From the NCBI RefSeq assembly GCF_014202905.1, contig NZ_JACHHY010000007.1, positions 146,162 to 185,808 on the forward strand: DNA of 39,647 nt. The letters run 5' to 3'. Within the stretch, counting starts at the first letter, position 1, and every line of letters starts with the position of its first letter. This document shows, in pieces, positions 27,101-36,028 of the stretch. The position numbers and the translations under genes are program-made. The DNA comes from Chitinivorax tropicus. Lineage in GTDB: Bacteria > Pseudomonadota > Gammaproteobacteria > Burkholderiales > SCOH01. The notes beneath the pieces are model-generated. The model was not told the origin of the DNA. It made no database searches and was given only the letters and a program-made list of their open reading frames with translations.

Positions 27101-28037
27101 GCAGATGCAATTGAACAAAGACGCGTTGCATCTCGATGCCAAGTTGAAGGCAGACGAGGGCATGTTCCTGGCGGATCGCGGAGACATGCCCACGCTGGGG
27201 GACGACGTGGTCATCGTGGGCCGTGGCAATGGCAAGCCTAAGGCTGCGACCGCTTTCCCGCTGTATCTGACGGCGGAATTCGATCTGGGCGAGAAGCTCA
27301 AGGTGCAAGGCTATGGCCTGGATGCCACCCTGGGCGGCTCGTTGGCCATCAAAGCCACGCCACGACGGCCCTTGTCCGCCAGCGGCACCGTCGAGGTCAC
27401 CAAGGGCCGGTACGCCGCCTATGGGCAGAAACTATCGGTACAACGTGGGCTGATCAACTTCCAGGGCCCGCTGGACAATCCCAGCCTGGACATCCTCGCC
27501 ATCCGCGAAAACCTGTCGGTCGAGGTAGGTGTGCAGGTGGCGGGCACCGCCCAGGCACCGCGCGTGACGCTCTATTCCAGCGAAGCCATGCCGGACACCG
27601 AAAAGATCTCCTGGTTGGTGCTGGGGCACTCTGGGGCCAATGTCGGGCAAGGAGACGCTGGTGCATTGTTGCTGGCCGCCAGTGGTCTGCTGGACGGCAA
27701 TGCCGCCAATTCCTTTGCCAAGACCCTGGCAGACACCTTTGGCCTGGATGAGATCGGCATCGGGTCGGGCTCCAATGCCAAGGCGGCGGGTACATCGACG
27801 GGGGGCGAGGGTGGCGGGCAGGGGTTGTCGCTGAATACGCAAGTCATCACCCTGGGCAAGCGGCTGTCGGATCGGGCCTACCTGGCGTATGAACAAGGGC
27901 TGACCAGCGCCAGTGCCGCCGTGAAGCTCACCTATCAGATCAGCAAGCGGCTATCGGTCGTGGCCAAGGCGGGTCAACATGAGACACATGTAGATGTCCA
28001 ATTCACCCACCGCTTTGATATATCTGAAGATCGGTAA
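24144..28037 (+). CDS. tamB: Translocation/assembly module TamB (AsmA/DUF490 family)
   Basis: 1297 residues from ATG 24144, which overlaps the tamA stop; an in-frame ATG at 24108 would lie inside tamA. One N-terminal signal-anchor segment (TLTWLALSVLILLTILYGL, about residues 27-47) is followed by a very long beta-repetitive, Gln/Leu-rich region. The conserved TamB C-terminal domain (DUF490) ends the protein, with GRYAAYGQKLSVQRGLINF, ISWLVLGHSG and RLSDRAYLAYEQGL. It is anchored in the inner membrane and spans the periplasm as a hydrophobic groove to TamA. Length fits the family (about 1250-1400). Confidence 0.95.
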   Translation: MDAPVEQPMAPVSQPAWWRRILRRLMKTLTWLALSVLILLTILYGLTATPVGLSRLASAVQSLSGGAVQLTGLQGSLWQRLQIAEGDIRLGQQRIQFSQLVLDWRPSLLVGRSLVVDQLSAQTLILDLPPSNEPTTLPTTLRLPLAIRARQVQLGQLKLVQENLLLSGLSASLQSDGAQHQLQLQALTSPWGRGSGQLTLQGDAPFPLHAQLTAQGGISDHPVTAQATLGGDLRQLQIQLNGQSGEARMRLAGEIAPFAPNLAALVHHLQGELKAVDLPGWVPGAPRALLDGTFSVTPAPHGWRGQIDLVNRQAGRWDEHAIPVNRVQGGLRYADEVVIADQLLIQRNGGQVLLNGKLSKTQLALTADLKHLNPKTLHSVAQPMQIDGSLQLTGTPEHPALQADLQAGVVSLSAKANWQRTHPQSLIALEQARLTHQAGRAELSGQLALAGQRAFELDLALDHFKPQAFVNVPPADINLTATATGTLHDAWQVAGQFELLESKLSSLSMKGQGRVKIDADRVEQLQLDLVAGPNRVQAKGALGRAGDELTLDLQAPDLNLPEYHLAGSIQAQATLHGRLKQPALQADITSQNLSLPGGVKVAGLTAVAHFAAEQGGRLDATVNANGLAWADKQVNRVQFAVEGTRDQHQARLQLDGQIESVPLALKLALAGTLSADNVWQGQLTELENTGRYALKLQQPAPLLAGAEQVSLQAASFLAVGSPIQIDRLQWQPSGLEVIGQGQIDTARVLSLLEQPPPIQSTLVLDTRWRVQMAEHWDGELTLKRRQGDLVLTEVDNSQGVPLQLADAAVQVQIRQDLINAQAQLTSTTLGGLRAQLDGALHRQNDSWGLSPAVPLRWRANGEMASIAWAGPLIGPMVRVAGRLALDVSGEYQSQRHQLLGWVQGNDLVLNDPDRGLAFKEGQLRAELQQDRLLLKQLTLKAGQGELSGNGTLALSADAPSADLQVKASRFTVLSRPDRQLVISGSGQMQLNKDALHLDAKLKADEGMFLADRGDMPTLGDDVVIVGRGNGKPKAATAFPLYLTAEFDLGEKLKVQGYGLDATLGGSLAIKATPRRPLSASGTVEVTKGRYAAYGQKLSVQRGLINFQGPLDNPSLDILAIRENLSVEVGVQVAGTAQAPRVTLYSSEAMPDTEKISWLVLGHSGANVGQGDAGALLLAASGLLDGNAANSFAKTLADTFGLDEIGIGSGSNAKAAGTSTGGEGGGQGLSLNTQVITLGKRLSDRAYLAYEQGLTSASAAVKLTYQISKRLSVVAKAGQHETHVDVQFTHRFDISEDR

Positions 28038-28361
28038 TTTGTCATATTGAAGCAGGGTTGGCATGCTGCATTGCACGATGTCTGATTGATGCAACAATCG
28101 CCCGTTGTCCGCTACCAGATTGCCGTTGAGCGTGTTAGTGTAGCGCCCGTGACAGTGCGGCACCCAATGCCGCCGGATGTCCGGCCCTGCTGTGCCACGA
28201 TGGCGCACCCAACGTGATGCGCAGCAGGAATATGCAGGTGATCCATCCATCGCCTGCCTCGCTCAAGCGGAATCGAAACACCATCTGCTTGAAAGCGGCC
28301 ATGCTATTGGGCGCCCGCCCATGACATCGGTATGACATAAATCAAGTCTGAGAGGAAAGAG
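28038..28361. other. Intergenic region upstream of the peptide-binding protein genes
   Basis: This 324-bp region has no credible gene. No strong terminator follows tamB. The 5' end of the next operon is marked by a purine-rich ribosome site (GAGAGGAAAGAG) just before ATG 28362. A confident -10/-35 pair was not found. Confidence 0.5.
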
Positions 28362-29960
28362 ATGCAAAACCGACTTTTGAAACTGGCCATTGCGGCTGCC
28401 CTGGCTTGTGGCGCTGTCCAAAGCCATGCCGCTGGAAAAACGCTCGTGTTCTGCTCTGAAGCCAGCCCCGAAGGTTTCGACCCCGGCCCCTATACATCCG
28501 GCACGACTTTCGACGCTTCTGCTGAAACCGTCTACAACCGCCTGGTTGAGTTCGAGCGTGGCAGCACGAAGGTGCAGCCTGGCTTGGCGGAAAGCTGGGA
28601 GATTTCTCCGGATGGCTTGGTTTATACCTTCAAACTGCGTAAAGGCGTCAAGTTCCACAGTAGCGAGAGCTTCAAGCCGACACGTGAATTCAACGCCGAC
28701 GACGTGGTGTTCACCTTTTCCCGGATGATCGACAAAGAGCAGCCCTTCCGTAAGGCCGCGCCTGTGGAGTTCCCCTACGCGTCCGACATGGGCATGGACA
28801 ACAACATCACCAAGCTGGAAAAGGTTGATCCCTATACCGTCAAATTCGTTCTGAAGAAAATTGACGCGCCTTTCATCCAGAACTTGGCAATGAGCTTTGC
28901 CTCGATCCTGTCAGCCGAGTATGCCGACAAGCTGCTCAAAGAGGGCAAGCCACAACAGCTGAATCAGCATCCGATCGGCACGGGCCCGTTCGTCTTCAAG
29001 AGCTACCAGAAAGACGCCACCATCCGCTTTGAGGCCAATAAGGACTACTGGCGCAAGGGTGAGGTCAAACTTGAGAAGCTGATTTTTGCGATCACCACCG
29101 ACGCCAACACCCGCATGCAAAAGCTGAAGGCTGGCGAATGCCATGTCACCGTGTTCCCGCGCCCAGCCGATCTGGCGGTATTGAAAGCCGATCCTAAGCT
29201 GGTGGTGCCGAACCAGGCCGGTTTCAACCTGGGCTACCTGGCATACAACGTGACACATAAGCCGCTGGATAAGACCGAGGTGCGTCAGGCACTGGAAATG
29301 GCAATCAACAAGAAGGCCATCATTGATGCGGTCTATCAAGGTGCTGGCCAGCCCGCCACCAATCCGATGCCGCCGACCCAATGGTCATACGACAAGAGCC
29401 TGAAAGACGCGGCTTACAACCCCGAGAAAGCCAAAGAGCTGCTGAAGAAGGCGGGCGTGGCGGAAGGCACCGAGATCACCCTGTGGGCCATGCCTGTACA
29501 GCGCCCATACAACCCCAATGCCAAGCTGATGGCCGAGATGATTCAAGCTGACTGGGCCAAGGTCGGCATCAAGGGCAAGATCACCACCTACGAGTGGGGC
29601 GAGTACCTGAAGCGTGGTAAAGCCGGTGAGCACGACACCATGCTGGTGGGCTGGACAGGTGACAATGGTGACCCAGACAACTGGCTGGGCGTCAACCTGG
29701 GTTGTGAAGCCGTGGGTGGTAACAACTTCGCACAATGGTGCAACAAGGAATTCGACGAGCTGATCGTCAAAGGCAAGCAGACCACCGACATGAAGAAACG
29801 CACCGAGGCCTATACCAAGGCTCAGCAGATCTTCAAGAAAGAGTTGCCTTGGACCACGATTGCCCACTCGACGGTTTACCAGCCGATGCGCAAGGAAGTG
29901 GAAGGCTTCAAGATCAGCCCATTTGGCCTCAATAGCTTCTACGGCGTCAGCGTGAAGTAA
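28362..29960 (+). CDS. Peptide ABC transporter substrate-binding protein 1 (DppA-like)
   Basis: 532 residues with a Sec signal peptide (RLLKLAIAAALACGAVQSHA), mature end near AAGKTLVFC. It belongs to the SBP_bac_5 (DppA/OppA) family: ASPEGFDPG near the N-terminus, NRLVEFERGSTKVQPGLAESW, TFKLRKGVKFH, EFNADDVVFTFSRM, then QNLAMSFASILSAEYADKL and WTGDNGDPDNW. It captures di- or oligopeptides, or haem or other ligands as in DppA, in the periplasm and hands them to the DppBCDF permease. No lipobox is seen, so it is soluble. It is the first of two tandem paralogues of identical length and ends at a strong terminator before the second copy. Confidence 0.93.
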   Translation: MQNRLLKLAIAAALACGAVQSHAAGKTLVFCSEASPEGFDPGPYTSGTTFDASAETVYNRLVEFERGSTKVQPGLAESWEISPDGLVYTFKLRKGVKFHSSESFKPTREFNADDVVFTFSRMIDKEQPFRKAAPVEFPYASDMGMDNNITKLEKVDPYTVKFVLKKIDAPFIQNLAMSFASILSAEYADKLLKEGKPQQLNQHPIGTGPFVFKSYQKDATIRFEANKDYWRKGEVKLEKLIFAITTDANTRMQKLKAGECHVTVFPRPADLAVLKADPKLVVPNQAGFNLGYLAYNVTHKPLDKTEVRQALEMAINKKAIIDAVYQGAGQPATNPMPPTQWSYDKSLKDAAYNPEKAKELLKKAGVAEGTEITLWAMPVQRPYNPNAKLMAEMIQADWAKVGIKGKITTYEWGEYLKRGKAGEHDTMLVGWTGDNGDPDNWLGVNLGCEAVGGNNFAQWCNKEFDELIVKGKQTTDMKKRTEAYTKAQQIFKKELPWTTIAHSTVYQPMRKEVEGFKISPFGLNSFYGVSVK

Positions 29961-29984
29961 TGAGTGCCTGAATCGGCGTCATCA

Positions 29985-30010
29985 GGACGGGTTCTCACCC
30001 GTCCTTTTTT
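29985..30010 (+). terminator. Rho-independent terminator between the two binding-protein genes
   Basis: GGACGGGT (29985-29992) pairs with ACCCGTCC (29997-30004) around a TCTC loop, followed by six T residues. Placement between gene copies suggests partial termination that raises the level of the first binding protein. Confidence 0.93.
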
Positions 30011-30059
30011 CATCACACAAGCCCACCAGGGCATAACAACCCATAGGATTGAGAGAAGC

Positions 30060-31658
30060 ATGATGAAAAACAAAACCATATTATCGCTGGCGCTGGGCGC
30101 GAGCTTCGTCTTGGGCGCGTCGGCCCAGGCTGCCAATGTGCTGACCGTCTGCACGGAGGCCAGCCCCGAGGGATTCGATATCACCCAATACACTGCCGCA
30201 GTCACGGCGGATGCCACCTCGGAAACCATTCATAACCGTCTGGTCGAGTTCGAACGCGGCTCGACCAAAGTCGTGCCGGGTTTGGCGGAAAAATGGGACA
30301 TCTCCAAGGATGGCTTGGTCTATACCTTTCAACTGCGCAAGGGTGTGAAATTCCACACCACGGAATACTTCAAGCCCAGCCGTGAATTCAACGCGGATGA
30401 TGTACTGTGGACATTCAACCGGATGCTCGACAAGAACCATCCCTGGTTCAAGGTCAGCACCCGTGGCTATCCTTATGCAGAAAGCATGGAGTTCCCGAGC
30501 CTGATCAAGTCGGTCGAAAAGGTTGACCCCCATACCGTCAAATTCACATTGAACCAGCCGGAAGCGCCATTCCTGGCCGACCTCGCCATGGGCTTTGCAT
30601 CGATTTTCTCAGCCGAGTATGGCGACCAGCTCTTGAAGGCTGGTAAAACCCAACAACTGAACCAATTGCCGATCGGCACCGGGCCATTCGTCTTCAAGCG
30701 CTACGAGAAAGATGCACAGCTGCGCTTTGACGCGAACAAGGACTACTGGAAAGGCAAAGCATCCGTCGACAAGCTGATTTTCGCGATTTCACCAGACACC
30801 GCAGTCCGTATCCAGAAGCTGAAGGCTGGTGAGTGCCAGATTGCGTTGTACCCCTTGCCCAACGACGTTGCTAATCTGCGTAAAGACCCGAAGCTGAAAG
30901 TCGAAGAGCTGAATGCACTGATGACGGGTTACCTGGCATTCAATATGGAACACAAGCCATTTGAAAAGAAGGAAGTCCGCCAAGCCATCTCCATGGCATT
31001 TGACAAGAAGTCCTACATCAAAGCGCTGTTCGGTGAGGCCGCCAGCCCGGCGGTGAACCCGTTCCCGCCCACGATGTGGAGCTACAACAAAGACATCAAG
31101 GATTACGAATACAACCCGCAGAAAGCCAAAGAGCTGTTGGCCAAGGCCGGGTTCCCGAATGGCTTTAAGACGACGATCTGGACACGCCCTGGCGGTGGTA
31201 CCATCAACCCCAACCCGAAACTGGGCTCAGAGATGCTGCAGGCCGACCTGAAAAAGATCGGTGTCGAGGCGGAGATCAAGGTTGTGGAATGGGGTGAGCT
31301 GCTGAAGCGTGCCAAGGCGGGTGAACACGATATGGTGTTCAATGGCTGGGCTGGTGACAATGGTGACCCGGACAACTTCCTGACCCCATTACTGTCTTGT
31401 GTCGCAGCCAAGTCCGGCGAAAATTATGCTCGCTGGTGTGACAAGAAATTTGATGAATTGTTGGACAAAGCGAAATCCAATTCGGATTCCAAAGAGCGCA
31501 CCAAGCTTTACCTAGAAGCTCAAAAGGTATTCAAGGATGCCGCGCCTTGGCTGACCTTGGCGCACCCGACCATGTTCGTGGCGATGAGTAAAAATGTAAA
31601 TGGCTATAAATTGTCACCACTTGGTAACAACCACTATTGGGGCGTGCAAATAAAATAA
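30060..31658 (+). CDS. Peptide ABC transporter substrate-binding protein 2 (DppA-like paralogue)
   Basis: 532 residues from ATG 30060, where a signal peptide begins (MMKNKTILSLALGASFVLGA, cut after SAQA). A longer in-frame start at 29964 would place the terminator stem inside the gene and is rejected. The protein matches the first binding protein along its whole length: TEASPEGFD, NRLVEFERGSTKVVPGLAEKW, FQLRKGVKFH, GWAGDNGDPDN. It differs in the ligand-contact middle region (PTMWSYNKDIKDYEYNPQKA against PTQWSYDKSLKDAAYNPEKA is one of the closer stretches). It probably extends the substrate range of one shared permease, DppBCDF. It ends at its own terminator. Confidence 0.93.
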   Translation: MMKNKTILSLALGASFVLGASAQAANVLTVCTEASPEGFDITQYTAAVTADATSETIHNRLVEFERGSTKVVPGLAEKWDISKDGLVYTFQLRKGVKFHTTEYFKPSREFNADDVLWTFNRMLDKNHPWFKVSTRGYPYAESMEFPSLIKSVEKVDPHTVKFTLNQPEAPFLADLAMGFASIFSAEYGDQLLKAGKTQQLNQLPIGTGPFVFKRYEKDAQLRFDANKDYWKGKASVDKLIFAISPDTAVRIQKLKAGECQIALYPLPNDVANLRKDPKLKVEELNALMTGYLAFNMEHKPFEKKEVRQAISMAFDKKSYIKALFGEAASPAVNPFPPTMWSYNKDIKDYEYNPQKAKELLAKAGFPNGFKTTIWTRPGGGTINPNPKLGSEMLQADLKKIGVEAEIKVVEWGELLKRAKAGEHDMVFNGWAGDNGDPDNFLTPLLSCVAAKSGENYARWCDKKFDELLDKAKSNSDSKERTKLYLEAQKVFKDAAPWLTLAHPTMFVAMSKNVNGYKLSPLGNNHYWGVQIK

Positions 31659-31679
31659 CTACCTGAGATGGCTTGAAAC

Positions 31680-31711
31680 AACGGGCTGGCGTTCAGTTGG
31701 CCCGTTTTTTT
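31680..31711 (+). terminator. Rho-independent terminator after binding-protein gene 2
   Basis: AACGGGC (31680-31686) pairs with GCCCGTT (31700-31706) over a 13-nt loop and is followed by a run of seven T residues. Confidence 0.88.
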
Positions 31712-31769
31712 GCAGTGCAATAACACGAAATGCTTTTTGCATGTACTAGGGAAAGCCATTTGATTCAAG

Positions 31770-31798
31770 TTGTTGTTTCACAGTCAAACGGGTAATAT
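31770..31798 (+). promoter_or_regulatory. Candidate sigma-70 promoter of dppBCDF
   Basis: TTGTTG (31770-31775) and TAATAT (31793-31798) are spaced exactly 17 nt. They lie after the terminator of the second binding-protein gene and 230 bp before dppB. This suggests independent transcription of the permease genes. Confidence 0.5.
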
Positions 31799-32027
31799 CC
31801 GCCCCACTTTTCGTGGTGGGTTGGCCAGGTACGGAAGACAAGGTTTCGGCACGCGTGGTGAGCCTTGTCAACAGCGCCTGATCCAGCCCAGATGATGGAC
31901 ACCACGGGCTGTTGCCATACACGCAGCAGTAGGTTGTAAAAAGGTACTGAACTGGTCTTTTGTGCAGTACGCTCTTTTCTATGGTCTGCTGCGCTGGTTT
32001 GCGACGCCTTCAACAAAGGTTGACGCC

Positions 32028-33038
32028 ATGCTCTCCTTTATCCTCAGGAAGATCGGAATGGTCATTCCTACCTTCCTCGGGATCACGCTGATCGCTTTCG
32101 GCCTGATCCACCTGCTCCCCGGCGACCCCGTACTGGTCATGGTTGGCGAACGCCGACTGGACCCGGAGATGTACAAGGCCGCCATGCATAACCTGGGGCT
32201 CGATCTCCCGCTCTGGCAGCAATACCTGCATTACCTGACCAATGCCCTGCAAGGCAATCTGGGTAATTCGCTGATCACCAAAGAGCCGGTGGTGGGTGAA
32301 TTTCTGAAACTGTTCCCGGCAACCTTCGAGCTGTCAGTCTGCGCGATGCTGTTTGCAATGGTCTTCGGTCTGTTGGCAGGCATTGTGGCGGCGATCAAGC
32401 GGGGCTCTGTCATTGATCACACCGTGATGGGCGCAGCATTGACAGGCTATTCGATGCCGATTTTCTGGTGGGGGCTGATGCTGATCATCCTGTTCTCCGT
32501 CACACTAGGCTGGACGCCGGTGTCCGGGCGGATCTCGCTGGATTACGACATCGTGCCCAAGACCGGTTTGTTGCTGGTTGATACGCTGCTGTCCGACGAA
32601 GAGGGGGCCTTTTTGTCCGCACTGCGCCACCTGATTCTGCCATCGATTGTGTTGGGAACCATCCCCATGGCGGTGATCGCCCGCATGACCCGCTCTTCGA
32701 TGCTGGAAGTGCTGCGGGAGGATTACATCCGCACCGCACGGGCCAAGGGTTTGTCAAAAACCCGTGTGATCATGGTGCATGCACTGCGTAACTCGTTGAT
32801 TCCGGTCGTCACCGTGATTGGCTTGATGGTGGGCACATTGCTTGCCGGTGCTGTGCTGACTGAAACCATCTTCTCCTGGCCTGGTGTGGGCAAATGGCTG
32901 ATCGACGCCGTGTTCCGCCGCGACTATCCGGTTGTCCAGGGCGGCATTCTGATCACCGCAACCATCATCATTGTCGTCAACTTGTTGGTGGACATCATGT
33001 ACGGTGTCATCAACCCACGTATCCGCCACGCGAGGTAA
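32028..33038 (+). CDS. dppB: Peptide ABC transporter permease DppB
   Basis: 336 residues from ATG 32028 (AAAGG upstream); E. coli DppB has 339. The in-frame start at 31962 adds an unlikely segment before the first membrane helix. The first TM segment is near residues 9-30 (IGMVIPTFLGITLIAFGLIHLL), followed by the family's periplasmic loop with LPGDPVLVM. About six TM helices follow, and the cytoplasmic EAA-type loop reads YIRTARAKGLSKTRVIMVHALRNSLIP. It forms the inner-membrane channel with DppC. The gene is 3 bp upstream of dppC. Confidence 0.95.
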   Translation: MLSFILRKIGMVIPTFLGITLIAFGLIHLLPGDPVLVMVGERRLDPEMYKAAMHNLGLDLPLWQQYLHYLTNALQGNLGNSLITKEPVVGEFLKLFPATFELSVCAMLFAMVFGLLAGIVAAIKRGSVIDHTVMGAALTGYSMPIFWWGLMLIILFSVTLGWTPVSGRISLDYDIVPKTGLLLVDTLLSDEEGAFLSALRHLILPSIVLGTIPMAVIARMTRSSMLEVLREDYIRTARAKGLSKTRVIMVHALRNSLIPVVTVIGLMVGTLLAGAVLTETIFSWPGVGKWLIDAVFRRDYPVVQGGILITATIIIVVNLLVDIMYGVINPRIRHAR

Positions 33039-33041
33039 GCC

Positions 33042-34010
33042 ATGGCTGACATGACTACGACTACAAGCGGCCAGCAACAAGCGGAAGCCGCCGTGCTGTC
33101 CTATCCTTCTCCGCTGAAGGAGTTCTGGCAAAGCTTTTCCGCCAACCGTGGCGCGCTGATCGCCAGCTTGTTCATGCTGGCACTGATCATCTGTGCCATC
33201 TTTGCCCCTTGGGTAGCGCCACACAACCCGATCGAGCAGTATCGCGACCATATGCTGGCGCCCCCATTCTGGCAGGCTGGTGGGTCCACCCAGTTCCTGC
33301 TGGGAACAGATGATCTGGGGCGCGACATCCTATCTCGCCTGATCCATGGCGCACGTCTGTCGCTGTCGATCGGTCTGGTGTCGGTGATCATGTCGATGAT
33401 CCCAGGCATCATACTGGGGCTGGTTGCCGCATTCTTTCCAAAGCTCGACACCCCCATCATGCGGATGATGGATATTCTGTTGGCCTTGCCCAGCTTGTTG
33501 CTGGCCGTAGCCATCGTGTCCATTCTCAGTTATGAAGAATTCGATACAGCGGTCGAGCAGTTCTTTCATATCAACCCCAGCTTGTTCAAAACCATGCTGG
33601 CGATTGCCTTGGTCAGCCTGCCCAACTATGTCCGCCTGACCCGCGCTTCCGCGATGGCGGAGATCAACCGTGAATATGTCGTCGCCTCCCGCGTGGCCGG
33701 GGCGGGCACGTTCCGCCTGATGTTCAACGCTGTCCTGCCCAACTGCATGGCGCCAATCATCGTCCAAGCCACCTTGGGCTTCTCGTCCGCCATCCTGGAT
33801 GCCGCTGCGCTGGGCTTCCTGGGCCTGGGCGCGCAACCACCGTTGCCCGAATGGGGCACCATGCTGTCCTCCGCTCGAGACTACATCGAGCGGGCATGGT
33901 GGGTTGTGACCATGCCTGGCTTGACGATCCTGCTGTCAGTCCTGGCGTTGAACCTGATGGGTGACGGCCTGCGTGATGCGCTCGATCCGAAACTGAAACG
34001 TGTCGCGTAA
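33042..34010 (+). CDS. dppC: Peptide ABC transporter permease DppC
   Basis: 322 residues, slightly longer than E. coli DppC (300) because of a polar N-terminal tail and a short insertion near [14 protein letters not shown]. It shows the conserved N-terminal segment [20 protein letters not shown], the [21 protein letters not shown] motif, and the cytoplasmic EAA loop [20 protein letters not shown]. About six TM helices are expected. It lies between dppB (3 bp) and dppD (11 bp) in one operon. Confidence 0.95.
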   Translation: MADMTTTTSGQQQAEAAVLSYPSPLKEFWQSFSANRGALIASLFMLALIICAIFAPWVAPHNPIEQYRDHMLAPPFWQAGGSTQFLLGTDDLGRDILSRLIHGARLSLSIGLVSVIMSMIPGIILGLVAAFFPKLDTPIMRMMDILLALPSLLLAVAIVSILSYEEFDTAVEQFFHINPSLFKTMLAIALVSLPNYVRLTRASAMAEINREYVVASRVAGAGTFRLMFNAVLPNCMAPIIVQATLGFSSAILDAAALGFLGLGAQPPLPEWGTMLSSARDYIERAWWVVTMPGLTILLSVLALNLMGDGLRDALDPKLKRVA

Positions 34011-34021
34011 GGAGACGAGTA

Positions 34022-35002
34022 ATGAGTTTGCTGAAAATCCGTAATCTCTCTGTCTCGTTCGGCAGCGGCAAAAACCCGTTCCGGGCGGTGGATGGCATCG
34101 ACTTTGAAATCGATCGTGGTGAAATCGTCGGCACGGTCGGTGAGTCCGGCTCGGGCAAGTCGGTGACCATGTTGGCCTTGATGGGGCTGATCGATGCACC
34201 AGGCAAGGTGACCGCTGATGAGTTGGTCTTTGATGGGAAGGACTTGCTGAAGATTTCAGAACGCGAGCGCCGCAAAATCATTGGCAAAGACATTGCGATG
34301 ATCTTCCAGGATGCGCTTTCCAGCCTGAACCCCAGCTACACCGTCGGCTATCAGATCAAGGAAGTGCTGAAAGTCCACGAGGGTTTGCGTGGTGCGGAGC
34401 TGGACAAGCGGGCGTTGGAGTTGCTGGAAATGGTCGAGATCCCTGATCCCCGTTCCCGCCTGAATGCCTACCCCCACCAGTTGTCGGGCGGGATGAGCCA
34501 GCGCGTGATGATCGCGATGGCCATTGCCTGTCGCCCCAAGCTGTTGATTGCCGATGAGCCGACGACCGCGTTGGATGTAACTATCCAGGCCCAGATCATG
34601 GATCTGCTGGTGAACCTGCAAAAGCGCCAGAACATGGCACTGATCATGATCACGCACGATCTGGCGGTGGTGGCTGAAGTCGCTCATCGCGTCAATGTCA
34701 TGTATGCCGGCCAGCTGGTCGAATCGAGTCGTGTCCCTGACATTTTCGAGCGCCCACGCCATCCCTATACCCAGGCGCTGCTGGCATCCATTCCCGAGCA
34801 CAGCAAAGGGGCGCATCGCCTGTCCACCTTGCCAGGCATCGTACCCGGCCACTATGACCGCCCCAAGGGCTGTCTGCTCAGCCCGCGTTGTCCGCACGTC
34901 CAGGCGCGTTGCCACGGCGAGCAACCCACAATCCAGGTGCAGGGCGGGCTTGGTGTGCGCTGTTTTACCCCACTGAATGATGAAGGGAAGCCGACAGTAT
35001 GA
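34022..35002 (+). CDS. dppD: Peptide ABC transporter ATP-binding protein DppD
   Basis: 326 residues. Walker A is GESGSGKS, the Q-loop lies in [12 protein letters not shown], the signature is [16 protein letters not shown], Walker B is [12 protein letters not shown], and the switch His is in ITHDLAVV. The C-terminal oligopeptide extension has the Cys motif [14 protein letters not shown], typical of DppD/OppD. GGAG precedes the ATG. The stop overlaps the dppF start by 4 bp (ATGA). With DppF it forms the ATPase pair powering import. Confidence 0.96.
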   Translation: MSLLKIRNLSVSFGSGKNPFRAVDGIDFEIDRGEIVGTVGESGSGKSVTMLALMGLIDAPGKVTADELVFDGKDLLKISERERRKIIGKDIAMIFQDALSSLNPSYTVGYQIKEVLKVHEGLRGAELDKRALELLEMVEIPDPRSRLNAYPHQLSGGMSQRVMIAMAIACRPKLLIADEPTTALDVTIQAQIMDLLVNLQKRQNMALIMITHDLAVVAEVAHRVNVMYAGQLVESSRVPDIFERPRHPYTQALLASIPEHSKGAHRLSTLPGIVPGHYDRPKGCLLSPRCPHVQARCHGEQPTIQVQGGLGVRCFTPLNDEGKPTV

Positions 35003-35967
35003 GCAAGGTACTGATCGCGAAAGAACTCTCGCGCCACTATCACGTCTCCCGTGGCTTCATGAAGGGCCAGGCGACGGTCAAGGCATTGAACAACGTGTCA
35101 TTTGGGCTGGAAGCGGGCCGCACGCTGGCCGTGGTGGGTGAATCCGGCTGTGGCAAATCCACCTTGGCGCGCCAGCTGACCATGGTCGAGCAGCCTACCA
35201 GTGGTCATTTGACCATTGATGGGGTGGATATCGCTGCTGCCGACAGCGCAACACTGAAGAAAATGCGCCCTACGGTGCAGATGGTGTTCCAGAACCCCTA
35301 TGCTTCATTGAATCCGCGCAAACAGATCGGTGCCGTGCTGGATGAGCCGTTGCTGATCAATACCAGCTTGTCCAAGGCTGAGCGGGATGACAAGGTAAAG
35401 GCCATCATGGCCAAAGTGGGCTTGCGGCCAGAGCATTTCCACCGCTACCCACATATGTTCTCAGGTGGACAGCGTCAGCGTGTGGCGATTGCCCGGGCCA
35501 TGATCCTGAACCCCAAGATCGTAGTGGCCGATGAGCCGGTTTCCGCGCTGGATGTGTCGATTCAGGCGCAGATCCTGAACCTGTTCATGGATCTGCAGGA
35601 TGAATTCAAGATCGCCTACGTATTCATCTCACACAACTTGGCCGTGGTCGAGCACGTGGCCGATGATGTCATGGTGATGTACTTGGGCTCGACGGTGGAG
35701 TATGGCCAGCGGGACAAGATCTACAGCCGTCCCCTGCATCCGTATACCCAGGCGCTGCTATCCGCGACACCTGCCATCCGTGAGGAAGACCGCCGGCAGA
35801 AGATCAAGATCCAAGGCGAGCTGCCCAGCCCGTTGAATCCGCCCTCCGGTTGCGCATTCCATAAGCGTTGCCCACATGCGGTTGACCGCTGCAAGCAGGA
35901 AGTACCGATGCTGCGGACAATCGACGAGCGTATCGTGGCATGCCACCGGGTTGAGGAAATCAACTAA
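34999..35967 (+). CDS. dppF: Peptide ABC transporter ATP-binding protein DppF
   Basis: 322 residues. Walker A is GESGCGKS, the Q-loop lies in [13 protein letters not shown], the signature is [15 protein letters not shown], Walker B is [12 protein letters not shown], and the switch His is in ISHNLAVV. The C-terminal Cys-rich extension reads [15 protein letters not shown]. It starts within the end of dppD (4-bp overlap), showing translational coupling, and ends the operon at a strong terminator. Confidence 0.96.
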   Translation: MSKVLIAKELSRHYHVSRGFMKGQATVKALNNVSFGLEAGRTLAVVGESGCGKSTLARQLTMVEQPTSGHLTIDGVDIAAADSATLKKMRPTVQMVFQNPYASLNPRKQIGAVLDEPLLINTSLSKAERDDKVKAIMAKVGLRPEHFHRYPHMFSGGQRQRVAIARAMILNPKIVVADEPVSALDVSIQAQILNLFMDLQDEFKIAYVFISHNLAVVEHVADDVMVMYLGSTVEYGQRDKIYSRPLHPYTQALLSATPAIREEDRRQKIKIQGELPSPLNPPSGCAFHKRCPHAVDRCKQEVPMLRTIDERIVACHRVEEIN

Positions 35968-35991
35968 GCAGGCGGCGGGCTCACCAATCGA

Positions 35992-36020
35992 AAGGCCGCT
36001 AGGAATAGCGGCCTTTTTTT
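35992..36020 (+). terminator. Rho-independent terminator of dppBCDF
   Basis: AAGGCCGCT (35992-36000) pairs perfectly with AGCGGCCTT (36007-36015) around AGGAAT and runs into seven T residues. It sits between the convergent dppF and LivJ-like genes. Confidence 0.95.
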
Positions 36021-36028
36021 GAATGCCA

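Larger units (their letters stand above)
31659..32027. other. Leader region between binding-protein genes and dppB
   Basis: The gap of 369 bp contains a terminator (31680-31711) and a candidate promoter (31770-31798), listed separately. It also holds two further inverted pairs: GACAAGG (from about 31837) with CCTTGTC about 20 nt later, and GTACTG with CAGTAC near 31946-31972. The two may shape the dpp leader RNA. No gene is evident. Confidence 0.5.

Noticed and set aside
29964-30059. Longer start of the second binding-protein gene
   Set aside because: It would translate through the terminator hairpin and bury the signal peptide.
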